A stretch of 64,000 nt of DNA. It comes from an uncultured Rikenellaceae bacterium. Lineage in GTDB: Bacteria > Bacteroidota > Bacteroidia > Bacteroidales > Rikenellaceae. This document shows, in pieces, positions 47,480-56,319 of the stretch; position 1 is the stretch's first letter; every line of letters begins with the position of its first letter. The translations under genes and the position numbers were made by a program. The notes beneath the pieces are model-generated. The model searched no databases. It had not been told where the DNA came from and was given only the letters and a program-made list of their open reading frames with translations. The DNA lies in contig CAMLTW010000002.1 in NCBI GenBank assembly GCA_946486375.1, forward strand, positions 186,001-250,000. Reading direction: 5' to 3'.

Positions 47480-48751
47480 TTAGAAAAAGCTGACCAGCAG
47501 CATGACGTTCAGGGCGGTGACGACGGCTCCGAGCAGGTAGAGCACGGCTTTGAGGTATAGGGAGTTTTTGAATTTTCCCATCACCTTTTCCGAAGAAGTC
47601 AGGTGCACCTGTAAAAAAATGGTGACCGGCAGCTGGATGCTCAGCGCCATCTGGGAGTAGATCAGACCCCGGAACGGGTCCCGGATGAGGAGGATGATCG
47701 CCAGAGCCAGCAGCAGCGAGAGCAGGACGCCGGTTCTGGAACGCCGGCTTCCGATGTGATAAGGCTCTTTGTAAATGCCTGCGAAGATGGTTCCCGCCGC
47801 CATGCCGGAGGTGACGGTGGAGGCGACACCCGCAAAAAGAAGGGCTACGGCGAAAATCACGGTGGCGTGTTTTCCCAGCAGGGGTTGCAGCAGGGAGTCC
47901 GCCTGTTGGAGTTCCGTCACCGAAATGCCCTCGGAGAAGAAGGTGGCGGCCGCCAGCAGGATCATGGCGCTGTTGATGGCCCAGCCGATCACCATCGAAA
48001 AGATGGTGTCGAAATACTCGTAACGAAGTTGTTTCCGGATTACCCCGTCGTCGCTCAGGTTCCATTGGCGGCTCTGAATCACCTCCGAGTGAAGGAACAG
48101 GTTGTGAGGCATCACTACGGCTCCCAATACGCTCATGATGATGACCATGGAGCCTTCGGGAAAGGAAGGTGTGACCCATGCCGTCGCTGCGGTCGGCCAG
48201 TCGATGGATACCAGCGTCAATTCGTAGATGAACGAAAGCCCGATCAGGGAAACGAACGTGATGATCCATTTTTCGATCGGCCGGTAACCGTGGGTGAACA
48301 GGAGGAAGAGCACCAGCAGGACGGTCAGGACGGCACCGATCCGGACGGGAATGCCGAAAAGCATTTGCAGGGCGATGGCTCCCCCCAGGATTTCGGCCAG
48401 CGAAGTGGATACGGAAGCCAGCATGGCGGAAATCAGAATCGGCCGGGCATAGCGGGGTGCGAGGTAGGTGGCGGCCGCTTCCGAAAGGCACAGCCCCGTC
48501 GCGATGCCCAGGTGGGCTACGTTGTGTTGCAGGATGATGAGCATGATCGTGGACAGGGTGACCATCCACAGCAGCAGGTAGCCGTAATCGGCTCCTGCTG
48601 CCAGGTTGGACGCCCAGTTGCCGGGGTCGATGAACCCGACGGTCACCAGCAGGCCCGGCCCGATGTAGCGGAGGATTTCGAGTCCTCCCGTATGTCGTCT
48701 GCGTTTTTTAGGGCGCGGTTGCGGTTCCCCGGATCCGGTGGTCGTTTGCAT
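47480..48751 (-). CDS. mntH: Nramp family divalent metal transporter
   Basis: A 423-residue inner-membrane proton-coupled importer of Mn(II)/Fe(II). The first metal-binding motif is GFIDPGNWASNLAAG (helix 1, DPGN); the second is VLGAVVMPHNLFLHSEVIQ (helix 6, MPH). About eleven helices are visible. It starts at the ATG at 48751 (MQTTTGSGEPQPRPKKRRR, a basic cytoplasmic N-terminus). The longer frame upstream runs into the SRAP gene and is not credible. A single gene; no MntR-type site or riboswitch was recognised in the 167-base gap to the next gene. Confidence 0.93.
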   Translation of the reverse strand: MQTTTGSGEPQPRPKKRRRHTGGLEILRYIGPGLLVTVGFIDPGNWASNLAAGADYGYLLLWMVTLSTIMLIILQHNVAHLGIATGLCLSEAAATYLAPRYARPILISAMLASVSTSLAEILGGAIALQMLFGIPVRIGAVLTVLLVLFLLFTHGYRPIEKWIITFVSLIGLSFIYELTLVSIDWPTAATAWVTPSFPEGSMVIIMSVLGAVVMPHNLFLHSEVIQSRQWNLSDDGVIRKQLRYEYFDTIFSMVIGWAINSAMILLAAATFFSEGISVTELQQADSLLQPLLGKHATVIFAVALLFAGVASTVTSGMAAGTIFAGIYKEPYHIGSRRSRTGVLLSLLLALAIILLIRDPFRGLIYSQMALSIQLPVTIFLQVHLTSSEKVMGKFKNSLYLKAVLYLLGAVVTALNVMLLVSFF

Positions 48752-48918
48752 CGGTGAATACTTCTGTCGACGGATTATATCGAGTGTGATTTCCCCTTCG
48801 GGGTTCCGAAGCGTAAGAAAACAGCAAAGGATATGCCGGATTCTGCCCGTTCGCTTCGGCTGTTCGAAGAACGGATGCCAGGCCTGCGGGATGAATTCAG
48901 CCGGAAAGGTTTCGGGAA

Positions 48919-49653
48919 TTATTTGGCTGTTTTGGACGTAAAAGCTCCGAATAAAGGCGTTTCCTCCCCGCTTTCTTCCAGGATGGAGGGATCGTAGGGC
49001 GATTTCCGCAAAAAGTCGTTCCGGATCGGCCATGCTTCCATCTCCCTGCTGGCGACGGGCCGCAGCAGGGCCGCGATCTGTTCTTCGCCTAGGTCGGGAT
49101 CGAGCCAGCGGTTTTCCGCTTCCGGTTTCAGCACCATCGGCATCCGGCGGTTGGTGTTGTGAATATACGACATCAGTTCGTTCGCCGGGCCGGTGATGAT
49201 CGAGAACGTGCGGAGGGTTTCCCCGGTATCGGGGTTGTCCCATTCGTCGTAGAGACCCGCCAGCGAAAAAATGCTTTCCGCCGGTACGGTGATGTAGTAG
49301 GGGATTTTCCTCCCTTTGTCGTGCCGCCAGTCGAAAAAGCCCGTACAGGGCACCAGACAGCGTCGCGTTCGGATGGCTCCCCGATAGGAAGGTTTGTCGA
49401 AAACCGATTCCGAGCGGGCATTCAGCGTTTTGTTCCGGATTTCCCGGGCGTCCTGCGGCGTCCGCACCCAGTAGGGAATCAACCCCCACTTGTACGGCTG
49501 CAATTCTTCGTCTTCGGTGACGACCGGATAGACGGGGTAGGAGAAGGCCGCGATGTGATACGCGGGCCGAAAGTCCCGGATCAGGTCGTCCCGGCGTTTA
49601 TAACGGGCCGCCAGTTGTTTCGGCGTGGCGGTAAGCGAGGTGTGAAAACACAT
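48919..49653 (-). CDS. SRAP (SOS response-associated peptidase/HMCES) family protein
   Basis: A 244-residue protein of the YedK/HMCES family, which forms a covalent thiazolidine link to abasic sites in single-stranded DNA and protects them. Cys2 (MCFHT) is the DNA-linking residue after Met removal. NARSESVFDKPSYRGAIRTRRCLVPCTGFFDW and the HNTNRRMPMVL segment with the active-site His are conserved. A -7 box (TATCTTTG, minus strand) lies at 49742-49749. Transcribed alone toward mntH. Confidence 0.93.
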   Translation of the reverse strand: MCFHTSLTATPKQLAARYKRRDDLIRDFRPAYHIAAFSYPVYPVVTEDEELQPYKWGLIPYWVRTPQDAREIRNKTLNARSESVFDKPSYRGAIRTRRCLVPCTGFFDWRHDKGRKIPYYITVPAESIFSLAGLYDEWDNPDTGETLRTFSIITGPANELMSYIHNTNRRMPMVLKPEAENRWLDPDLGEEQIAALLRPVASREMEAWPIRNDFLRKSPYDPSILEESGEETPLFGAFTSKTAK

Positions 49654-50323
49654 GGCAATCGTTTTTAGCGAGGTTCCGGCAGCGGGTGCAAAAATCCGGA
49701 TGGTTCGTTCGACCTGATTCGACGCTTTCCCGGAGGCTTCCCAAAGATAACGCGAAAAAACGTTCCGGTCCGTTTCGAAGGCGGAATCCCGCCGCGCTTC
49801 TTTTCCCGGAATTGTCGTGACCGGTTTTTCCCATACGCTTTCGGAAGATTCCGGGCCGGAAGCGTTTTCGGGAATACTCGTTTTTCTTTCGGGAGCCTTG
49901 CCTCTTTTCCGGCGTCGGACGAATCCGGAAGCGTTTCTGTCCGGATTTGCCGGAAACCCGATCGTTCTATTCGCAATTTTTGAGCCATACGGCCGAACCG
50001 CTTCCTGTAAAAAGGGCGTGCAGGCTTTCCGAACCCTTTGCCGGATGCTAAAAAAATATTTTTTAGGGCCGATCGCGGGGGATTGAAGAATATGTTCTAT
50101 TTTTATGTGCCGTAAATGGAATATTTTCGGTCTTTGGTTGCGCTTGGAAAAACCGGTTCGGTATTCCGGCGGCGTTCCGGCAGGAGAAGGGGCGGCACCG
50201 GGAAAGCGGAGCGGCGACCCTTCGGCAGGGAAAACCGGTTTCGTTTTTCAACCGGTGCCGCCGGCCTTCGGGATGTCTTTCCGGAGCCGGGAAAATTGAA
50301 TAGTAACGGAAAATTTGATTGTC
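49654..50323. other. Divergent intergenic region
   Basis: About 670 bases between the SRAP gene and the histidine kinase. Apart from the -7 box at 49742-49749 no gene, repeat or RNA was recognised. The last ~250 bases read as noncoding on both strands. Confidence 0.5.
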
Positions 50324-53300
50324 GTGAACGACCCTATTGCAGCGGAAAACGAAATGCTGCGCCGCCTGCTGGCCGATGCGGGGATGTGCTGGTGGAAGGC
50401 GGATTTCAACCGCAAGACGTATTTCCTTTCGGACAGCCTGAAAAAGTTGTTCGGAACGGACGGCAACGTGCTGAGTTTCGAAGCGATTATCGGTATGATC
50501 CGGGAAGACTACCGGATGCGGGTGCGGGCGCGGTTCGACGCATTCCTGTTCCATTACAAATACGATGAAACCTTCCCGATGCACTGCCCCTCCGGCAAAC
50601 TCTGGATCCGTTCGAAAATGGTCTACAAGGAAGCGGACGAGACCGGGAACGTCATCGTGACGGGGTTTGTGCAGGAGATTCCCGATCCGGAGACTTCGCA
50701 GTCGGAAAAGGCCTCTTCCCTGCGGATGAACAACCTGCTTTACCAGTTGGGCAGCATATCCCATACGCTGCTTTCCTTTCTGCGGGCCGAAACCTCCGCA
50801 ACCGTCATCCACAAGGTGCTTCGGGACATTCTGAAACAGTTCAAGGGGGGAAGGACCTACATCATCGAGTACGATCAGGAGTTACAGACGCAGACCTGCA
50901 CCTATGAAGTGGTGGATGAGAATGTAGGTTCCGAACAGTCCCGTATCGATCATCTTCCCGTGTCGATGAACCCGTGGTGGACCCGTCAGGTGCTGTCGGG
51001 CCAGTCGATCGTATTGGAGACGCTGGACGATCTGCCTGCGGAGGCGGCCGCCGAAAAAGAGTTCCTGGCCCTGCAGCAGATCAATTCCCTGATCGTGGTG
51101 CCGATGATTTCCCGCAAAGGCGTATGGGGTTATATCGGCATCGATATCGTGGAGGGGCATCACCGCTGGAGCAATGAGGATTACCAATGGTTTACCTCGC
51201 TGGCCAACATCATCAGCCTTTGCATGGAACTTCAGCGTTCGGAGCAGGAGGCCCGGCGCGACAAGGCCTATTTGCAGAATCTGTACAAGCACATGCCGCT
51301 GGGATACGTGCGCATGAGGATCCTGCGGGACAGCGACGGAAAGGCGGTGGATTATTTGTTCATGGATGTGAATTACGCGGCCGAAAAGATTTCCGAACGT
51401 TTGAACCGGGATTATATCGGGCACCGGGGCCGTGAGATGGGAATGTCGGTGGACAAACACCTGCCTTTTCTGTTGAAGGCGCTGGATTCCGACGATTATG
51501 CGGAATACACCTATCCGATGGGCGATTACAACAAGTATTACCACGCCATTCTGTATTCCATCCACCGCGACGAGGTGATCTGTCTGTATTCGGACATGAC
51601 CGAGGTCTTTCTGGCCCATCAGGCGCTCGACCGAAGCGAAAAGATACTCCGGAACATCTACGAGAACCTGCCGGCGGGCATCGAGCTTTACGACAAGGAC
51701 GGCGTACTGGTGGATATGAATCCCAAGGACGTGGAGATATTCGGCCTGCGCTGCAAGGAGGATGCGCTGGGGATCAACGTTTTCGGCAACCCGAACATTC
51801 CGGAGGAAATTCTCGACAAGCTGAGGAACCGGGAGCAGGTTTCTTTCCGGCTGCACTATCCGTTCAAGGCGGTGGACAACTATTATCCCACGCAGAAAAG
51901 CGGAGACATTGAGATTTATACCATTGTCAGCATGTTGTACGACGCGCAGGGAGAGCTGATTCATTACCTGTTCATCAACATCGACAACACGGAAATCAGC
52001 CGGGCGTACAGCCGCATCGCCGAATTCGAAAGCTCCTTTTCCCTGGTCAGCCGGTTCGGAAAGATCGGTTACTGCAAGTTCGACCTCATTACACGGGAGG
52101 GTTACGGGGTGCCGCAATGGTTCCGGAACCTGGGCGAAAAGGCGGGCACGCCTCTCTCGGAGGTGATCGGGGTGTATCGGTATGTTCATCCGGAAGACCG
52201 GGCTTATATTTTCGACTGCATCCGCCGGGTGAAACTGGGCGAAATCGACAATTATAGCAGCGACCTGCGCATCGCTACGGCGGAAGGGGAAAAATGGACG
52301 CGGGTCAACGTCATGCGCAATACGATGAATACCGATCCGCGGAAGCTGGAGATGATCTGCGTCAATTACGACATCACGGAATTGAAGGAAACCGAAAGAG
52401 ACTTGATCGAGGCCAAGAACCGGGCAGAAGTGAGCGACCGGCTGAAATCGGCCTTTCTGGCCAACATGAGCCACGAAATCCGGACGCCGCTCAACGCCAT
52501 CGTGGGTTTCTCGAACCTGCTGGTAGACGCCGCCGATCCGGAAGAGCGGAAGGAATACATCGGTATCGTGCAGGAAAACAATGAATTGCTTCTGAAACTG
52601 ATTTCCGATATTCTCGACCTTTCCAAGATAGAGGCCGGGACGTTCGACTTCGTCAACGGGGAGGTGGATTTGAACCAGTTGTGCAGCGAAATTCTGTCGT
52701 CCCTGCGGGTAAAGGTGAAAGACGACCGGGTGAAGCTGCTTTTCGGAGAGCATCTGCCCCGGTGCCGGGTCTTCTGCGACAAATCCCGACTGACCCAGGT
52801 CATTTCCAATTTTATCAACAATGCTCTGAAATTCACGGTAAAAGGCAGTATTACGCTGGGATACTGTCAGGTTGGCCCGGATGAGCTCAAGATTTATGTT
52901 CGGGATACGGGCAGCGGGATTCCGAAAGAAAAACAGCCGCTCGTTTTCGACCGCTTCGTCAAGCTCAACAGCTTCGTGCAGGGAACGGGGCTGGGACTGT
53001 CCATTTGCCGGAGCATCGTGGAACAGATGGGGGGCCGGATCGGGTTGGAGTCCAAGGAAGGAGAGGGTTCCTGCTTCTGGTTCACGCTTCCGTGGCGGCA
53101 GGGAGAGGCTTCTCCGGATGAGGGCGGCGCTCCGGAGCAGGAGAGCGTGCCGGGGGTGCTGCCGGAAACCGGTGAGCGGCCGCTGGTGCTGGTCGCCGAG
53201 GACACGGACAGCAATTATCTGCTGATTTCGCTCATCCTGAAAAAGGAGTTCCGGGTGATCCGGGCGCACAACGGGGTGGAAGCCGTGGAGTTGTGCGGGA

Positions 53301-53533
53301 AAATTCGTCCGGCCCTGATCCTGATGGATGTGAAGATGCCGGAGATGGACGGGATCGAGGCCACGCGGCGTATCAGGCAGTCGGACGACTCGGTGCCGAT
53401 CATCGCCGTGACGGCTTTCGCCTTCGACCGCGACAGACAGCGGGCGCTGGAGGCCGGGTGCGACGACTACATGGCCAAACCGGTTCAGGCCGTTCAGTTG
53501 AAGGAAAAGATCCGGGCGCTTCTGGCCCGCTGA
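50324..53533 (+). CDS. Hybrid sensor histidine kinase with PAS and GAF domains and a receiver
   Basis: About 1069 residues from a GTG at 50324 (TTG at 50315 and ATG at 50351 are alternatives). Order: PAS-like (MCWWKADFNRKTYFLSDSLKKLFG), GAF-like (~130-310), three PAS-like modules (~320-690), HisKA with His717 (KSAFLANMSHEIRTPLNAIVGF), HATPase (FINNALKFT, DTGSGIPKEK, GTGLGLSICRS) and a C-terminal receiver with Asp1002 (LILMDVKMPEMDGIEATRRIR). No transmembrane helix is evident, so it is probably a cytoplasmic sensor; no DNA-binding domain or separate response regulator is adjacent, so the output partner is unknown. Confidence 0.9.
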   Translation: MNDPIAAENEMLRRLLADAGMCWWKADFNRKTYFLSDSLKKLFGTDGNVLSFEAIIGMIREDYRMRVRARFDAFLFHYKYDETFPMHCPSGKLWIRSKMVYKEADETGNVIVTGFVQEIPDPETSQSEKASSLRMNNLLYQLGSISHTLLSFLRAETSATVIHKVLRDILKQFKGGRTYIIEYDQELQTQTCTYEVVDENVGSEQSRIDHLPVSMNPWWTRQVLSGQSIVLETLDDLPAEAAAEKEFLALQQINSLIVVPMISRKGVWGYIGIDIVEGHHRWSNEDYQWFTSLANIISLCMELQRSEQEARRDKAYLQNLYKHMPLGYVRMRILRDSDGKAVDYLFMDVNYAAEKISERLNRDYIGHRGREMGMSVDKHLPFLLKALDSDDYAEYTYPMGDYNKYYHAILYSIHRDEVICLYSDMTEVFLAHQALDRSEKILRNIYENLPAGIELYDKDGVLVDMNPKDVEIFGLRCKEDALGINVFGNPNIPEEILDKLRNREQVSFRLHYPFKAVDNYYPTQKSGDIEIYTIVSMLYDAQGELIHYLFINIDNTEISRAYSRIAEFESSFSLVSRFGKIGYCKFDLITREGYGVPQWFRNLGEKAGTPLSEVIGVYRYVHPEDRAYIFDCIRRVKLGEIDNYSSDLRIATAEGEKWTRVNVMRNTMNTDPRKLEMICVNYDITELKETERDLIEAKNRAEVSDRLKSAFLANMSHEIRTPLNAIVGFSNLLVDAADPEERKEYIGIVQENNELLLKLISDILDLSKIEAGTFDFVNGEVDLNQLCSEILSSLRVKVKDDRVKLLFGEHLPRCRVFCDKSRLTQVISNFINNALKFTVKGSITLGYCQVGPDELKIYVRDTGSGIPKEKQPLVFDRFVKLNSFVQGTGLGLSICRSIVEQMGGRIGLESKEGEGSCFWFTLPWRQGEASPDEGGAPEQESVPGVLPETGERPLVLVAEDTDSNYLLISLILKKEFRVIRAHNGVEAVELCGKIRPALILMDVKMPEMDGIEATRRIRQSDDSVPIIAVTAFAFDRDRQRALEAGCDDYMAKPVQAVQLKEKIRALLAR

Positions 53534-53802
53534 TTTCCGCTTGACGATGCCCGCCTTCGGGCCGACGGACGGAACCGGTGCTTCCGGTTTCAGTTCATTC
53601 GTTTTCAGTCCGGACACACGAAGCGGTGCCGGCTCGCAGGAGGGAACCGGCACATCCGTGCTTTCCTTCGGTTCGCATTTTCAAGAATACATACCGGAAA
53701 AACCGGACGAAAACCGCATTGCCGGGCGTTTTGGGTCGGCTTTCTGGTGCCATATTTGCTGGAAAGGGGAAAACGGATTCGATCATTTTAAAACCTTGAA
53801 CG

Positions 53803-53985
53803 ATGCCGGCCAAAAGCGAAAAACAGCGCAGACTGATGGGCGCCGCTCTCGCCTACAAAAGAGGCGAAAGCGAAAACGTCAGCGACGAAGTGAAAAAGGT
53901 CGCGGACAGCATGACCGAACAGGAACTGGAGGATTACGCCTCCAAACCGAAAACGTCCGAAAAAGGGAATCGGAAACAGCGGTAA
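53803..53985 (+). CDS. DUF3008 family small protein
   Basis: A 60-residue highly charged protein, MPAKSEKQRRLMGAALAY followed by KRGESENVSDEVKKVADSM. It matches the small DUF3008 family (MPAKSxxQRxLMGAALAYKRG), found in many bacteria and in some phages; its function is unknown. It is separated from the kinase by 270 bases of noncoding DNA and is followed 109 bases later by another small ORF on the same strand. Confidence 0.75.
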   Translation: MPAKSEKQRRLMGAALAYKRGESENVSDEVKKVADSMTEQELEDYASKPKTSEKGNRKQR

Positions 53986-54094
53986 AACCGATCGTCCGGT
54001 TTTACGGGCGGTGTTGCCCCCGTTCGTGCGGTCCGTCCCGCATTGACCTGACCGGGCGGGGATATGTTTTGCGAACAGAAACGACGATAAGCCG

Positions 54095-54310
54095 ATGGGA
54101 AAAATAGCATACAAACCGGATCGCACGATCCTTTCGACCGACACCAACGGGTACGCCGGCGACGGACGCGACGAGAATCTGGTCGATGAAAATCTGTGGG
54201 ACAGCGAAATCCCCACCGACGACCGGATACCGGACGGGGTGAATGAAATCGTCCCGGACGCCCGGCCCGTTTACGACGAAGAAGGGTACGAGAACAAACC
54301 GGGAGAGTAG
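54095..54310 (+). CDS. Small acidic hypothetical protein
   Basis: A 71-residue, strongly acidic protein (MGKIAYKPDRTILSTDTN start; many Asp/Glu, few hydrophobic residues) that looks disordered. No family recognised. The ATG has an A-rich upstream sequence, and codon usage looks like that of its neighbours. Acidic small proteins next to defence genes can be DNA mimics, but nothing here shows that. Confidence 0.5.
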   Translation: MGKIAYKPDRTILSTDTNGYAGDGRDENLVDENLWDSEIPTDDRIPDGVNEIVPDARPVYDEEGYENKPGE

Positions 54311-54564
54311 GAGAGCTTCCGACCTTCTGTCGCCTCACCTCCTTCCCGGGACGGTGGTCGTTACGGGGGCCGGAACCCGCTGCCTGGCAGACGGTTGTCG
54401 AACCTTTCCCGACGCCGTAACGTAACCGTTTCGTCGGGGGATAAAGCCGGAAAGCAAGTCCGGGCGGCACGGTATAACCGGTTTTGATTCGGGCACTGGG
54501 AACGGCTTTCCCCGCCTGTTCGGAAAAAACGCGAACGGAAGCAACCGCTCCCTGCCCCTTTTTG

Positions 54565-55116
54565 CTATTGCCAGCGATTAGGTTCGCCGCGGTAGCGATA
54601 GTAGCATCGCCATTTGAGTTCCCGAAGTCCGTTGAGAGCCTTTGCCCGCAGCCTGCCCAAAAACAGTCCCACCTTTCCCCGCTCTTTTTCCCCTTTCATC
54701 CGCCGGGCCTTGTAGCGATACCGCCAGCAGTCCGGATCGTCCGGCACCCCTTCCGTATCGTAAAGCCGCAGCCCTCTTTTCCCGATGGCCTCCACCCGGA
54801 AAAGATCGTCGATGCACATATCGTCCTCCTCTTCGATGGATGCCCGGCCGATGTAGAGTTTCCCTTCCCCGGCAAAGTAAGCGTAGAAGGTTTTCCACTC
54901 CGCCTCGGCCCTTACCTGGAGGGTGTGGATGCCATGGGGCGCGAACGCCCAGCGTATCTGTCCGGGAGAATAAGCTTCGTAAAGCCGCCAGCCGCTTGCC
55001 GTGCGCTCCTGCAGGCAGCGGATTTCCCACTTTTCGCAAAACGTATCCCTATCTGAGTAGCCCTCCGGGACAAAGGGCGCATGAGGATAAGGCCGTCCTT
55101 TTCTGTTTCCCTTCAT
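54565..55116 (-). CDS. Hypothetical protein, partner of HTH gene
   Basis: A 183-residue protein of no recognised family, basic at both ends with a mixed middle (GRPYPHAPFVPEGYSDRDTF ... KLYIGRASIEEEDDMCIDDLFRVEAIGKRGLRLYD). No signal peptide or membrane segment. It starts seven bases after the HTH gene 55124-55702, so the two form an operon. Co-transcription with a regulator suggests a related function. Confidence 0.55.
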   Translation of the reverse strand: MKGNRKGRPYPHAPFVPEGYSDRDTFCEKWEIRCLQERTASGWRLYEAYSPGQIRWAFAPHGIHTLQVRAEAEWKTFYAYFAGEGKLYIGRASIEEEDDMCIDDLFRVEAIGKRGLRLYDTEGVPDDPDCWRYRYKARRMKGEKERGKVGLFLGRLRAKALNGLRELKWRCYYRYRGEPNRWQ

Positions 55117-55123
55117 GGCCCGG

Positions 55124-55702
55124 CTACCTGATCCTTCGGTAGGAGAATTTCACCAGCCCGCTGACCCACCAGTCGCTCCAGTCGATCACGTCCAGAATCA
55201 GGGCATCGAGCCGGGTCACGAGGGATACGCAGCCGCCGATGGCCAGTTGTTGCGAGTCCGGATAAAGGGTGTAGGGCATCCTTCGAACCGCCTCGTCGTC
55301 CTGAAAGATCGTGCACCAGCCGTCCCGGCTGAACTCCCGCTCGTGGCGGTCGGAAAAGGGGAGGAACTTTTTCCATCGGCAAAGGTTTTCCTCGAAATCG
55401 CAGGCGCCGGTGATTTCCCAGCGCCCTACGATGGAAGCGGTGATCGGAAGAGGCTCCCGATCCGGGGCTTCGGGAAAGGCGCCTTCGCCCGTCAGCAGCC
55501 ACCGGATGCTGTAGGCCGGATAGCGATGGTGGATCAAAAGGGCCAGAAAGGGGCTGACGGGGTTTTCTCCCCGCAGGATTTGGGAAATCTGCACCGGGCG
55601 CAGCAGGCCGATTTCAAAAGCCAGTTCTTCGGGGGTGAGGTTCGCTCTTTGGAGCAGGTATTGGATTCTGGCCCGGTGGGAGCCGAAAATGTTTTTTTTC
55701 AT
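55124..55702 (-). CDS. HTH regulator, relative of the 5369-5716 protein
   Basis: A 192-residue protein from the ATG at 55702 (MKKNIFGSHRARIQYLL). Residues ~10-70 form a helix-turn-helix (NLTPEELAFEIGLLRPVQISQILRGENPVSPFLALLI) ending in the motif YSIRWLLTGEGAF, shared with the HTH protein at 5369-5716. The C-terminal ~115 residues are unassigned and may sense a ligand (WCTIFQDDEAVRR, LILDVIDWSDWW). A promoter with perfect TTTG-N19-TATATTTG lies at 56257-56287, so the transcript carries a ~550-base leader with two hairpins of the family also seen upstream of the other HTH gene. Confidence 0.75.
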   Translation of the reverse strand: MKKNIFGSHRARIQYLLQRANLTPEELAFEIGLLRPVQISQILRGENPVSPFLALLIHHRYPAYSIRWLLTGEGAFPEAPDREPLPITASIVGRWEITGACDFEENLCRWKKFLPFSDRHEREFSRDGWCTIFQDDEAVRRMPYTLYPDSQQLAIGGCVSLVTRLDALILDVIDWSDWWVSGLVKFSYRRIR

Positions 55703-55770
55703 GGATAGCCGAATTAAGGTGATAAATGTAAACGTTGAATTTCGGCGCCCTCGGATCCGTACGGAAGAAA

Positions 55771-55842
55771 CAAAAAGAGAGCGCAAGGACAAACTTCATT
55801 CTGCCGGTACTAGGATACCTACGATCAGAAGTTGCCTTGCGC
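55771..55842 (-). promoter_or_regulatory. Structured leader hairpin, copy 2
   Basis: Outer stem GCGCAAGG (55781-55788) with CCTTGCGC (55835-55842), inner AACTTC (55792-55797) with GAAGTT (55828-55833), apical 14-base GGTA...TACC hairpin (55806-55819). On the minus strand it is followed by TCTCTTTTTG, as copy 1 is by TCTTTTTG. It ends about 70 bases before the HTH start. Confidence 0.75.
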
Positions 55843-55859
55843 CCAAATCCGTTCAGTAT

Positions 55860-55930
55860 AAAAAAGGGCGCAAGATGCAACCTCCGCCCTTCGGTCTTGC
55901 GAACCTTACTTGGCAGTTGCCCCTGCGCCC
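55860..55930 (-). promoter_or_regulatory. Structured leader hairpin, copy 3
   Basis: Outer stem GGGCGCA (55866-55872) with TGCGCCC (55924-55930), inner GCAAC (55877-55881) with GTTGC (55916-55920), apical GGT...ACC (55893-55905), then six Ts on the minus strand. The apical loop is the least like the other copies. It lies directly upstream (5' on the minus strand) of copy 2. Confidence 0.65.
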
Positions 55931-56256
55931 AAGCCCGCTTTACTCGAAAGAAAAGCATGGCTTGAGTGGACAACCATTTAGCCAAGGTTTAAACCCATTA
56001 CATTGCTGTAATGGTCGCAAGTTTAAGAGCGGCCAAAGAGTTATCGTACCCTTTATGGTATGTTACGACGCTGTCTTACGTCGTGTCGAAGTACTTCCTG
56101 AAAGTCTGCATAGCGTTCGGTTTTAGGTGAAAACCCGTCCACGCGCCTTTTTCCTGCGAAGGCCGTCCGTTTGCCGGATTTGCGGGCAGCGACGCTGCCC
56201 CATGCGGGCGACAAACCGAGGGACGGCTTCCGACTTTCGGGAACATCCTTCGAGGA
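55931..56256 (-). other. Noncoding part of the HTH leader transcript
   Basis: About 325 bases between the promoter at 56257-56287 and hairpin copy 3. Visible structure on the minus strand: GCCGTCC/GGACGGC closing a region that contains the GGGCAGC-GTC-GCTGCCC hairpin near 56185-56201, CGACG/CGTCG near 56070, and CCATTACA-TTGC-TGTAATGG (55995-56014). Motifs of RNase P RNA, tmRNA or 6S RNA were not recognised. A dedicated small RNA is possible. Confidence 0.45.
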
Positions 56257-56287
56257 CAAATATAGCCCTTTTGGGGTGAACGGCAAA
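56257..56287 (-). promoter_or_regulatory. Promoter of the HTH leader transcript
   Basis: Minus strand TTTG (56284-56287), 19 bases, TATATTTG (56257-56264): an exact match to the Bacteroidetes consensus in both boxes and the spacing. The start would be near 56250, about 550 bases before the HTH ATG. Confidence 0.8.
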
Positions 56288-56306
56288 CGACTTCGGGCTT
56301 TTTTGC

Positions 56307-56314
56307 TAACTTTG
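56307..56314 (+). promoter_or_regulatory. -7 box immediately before the MNT-HEPN gene
   Basis: TAACTTTG matches the consensus exactly but ends only five bases before the ATG at 56320, so a transcript from it would be leaderless or nearly so. No TTTG box is at 19-21 bases; it may be weak or need an activator. Confidence 0.4.
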
Positions 56315-56319
56315 CCCAT

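Noticed and set aside
55614-55985. 123-codon minus-strand frame through the HTH leader
   Set aside because: It reads through hairpin copies 2 and 3 and into the HTH gene in another phase; Arg/Lys/Pro-rich, no domain; explained by RNA structure.
55931-56256. Leader considered as RNase P RNA, tmRNA or 6S RNA
   Set aside because: None of the conserved sequence blocks of these RNAs was recognised on either strand.
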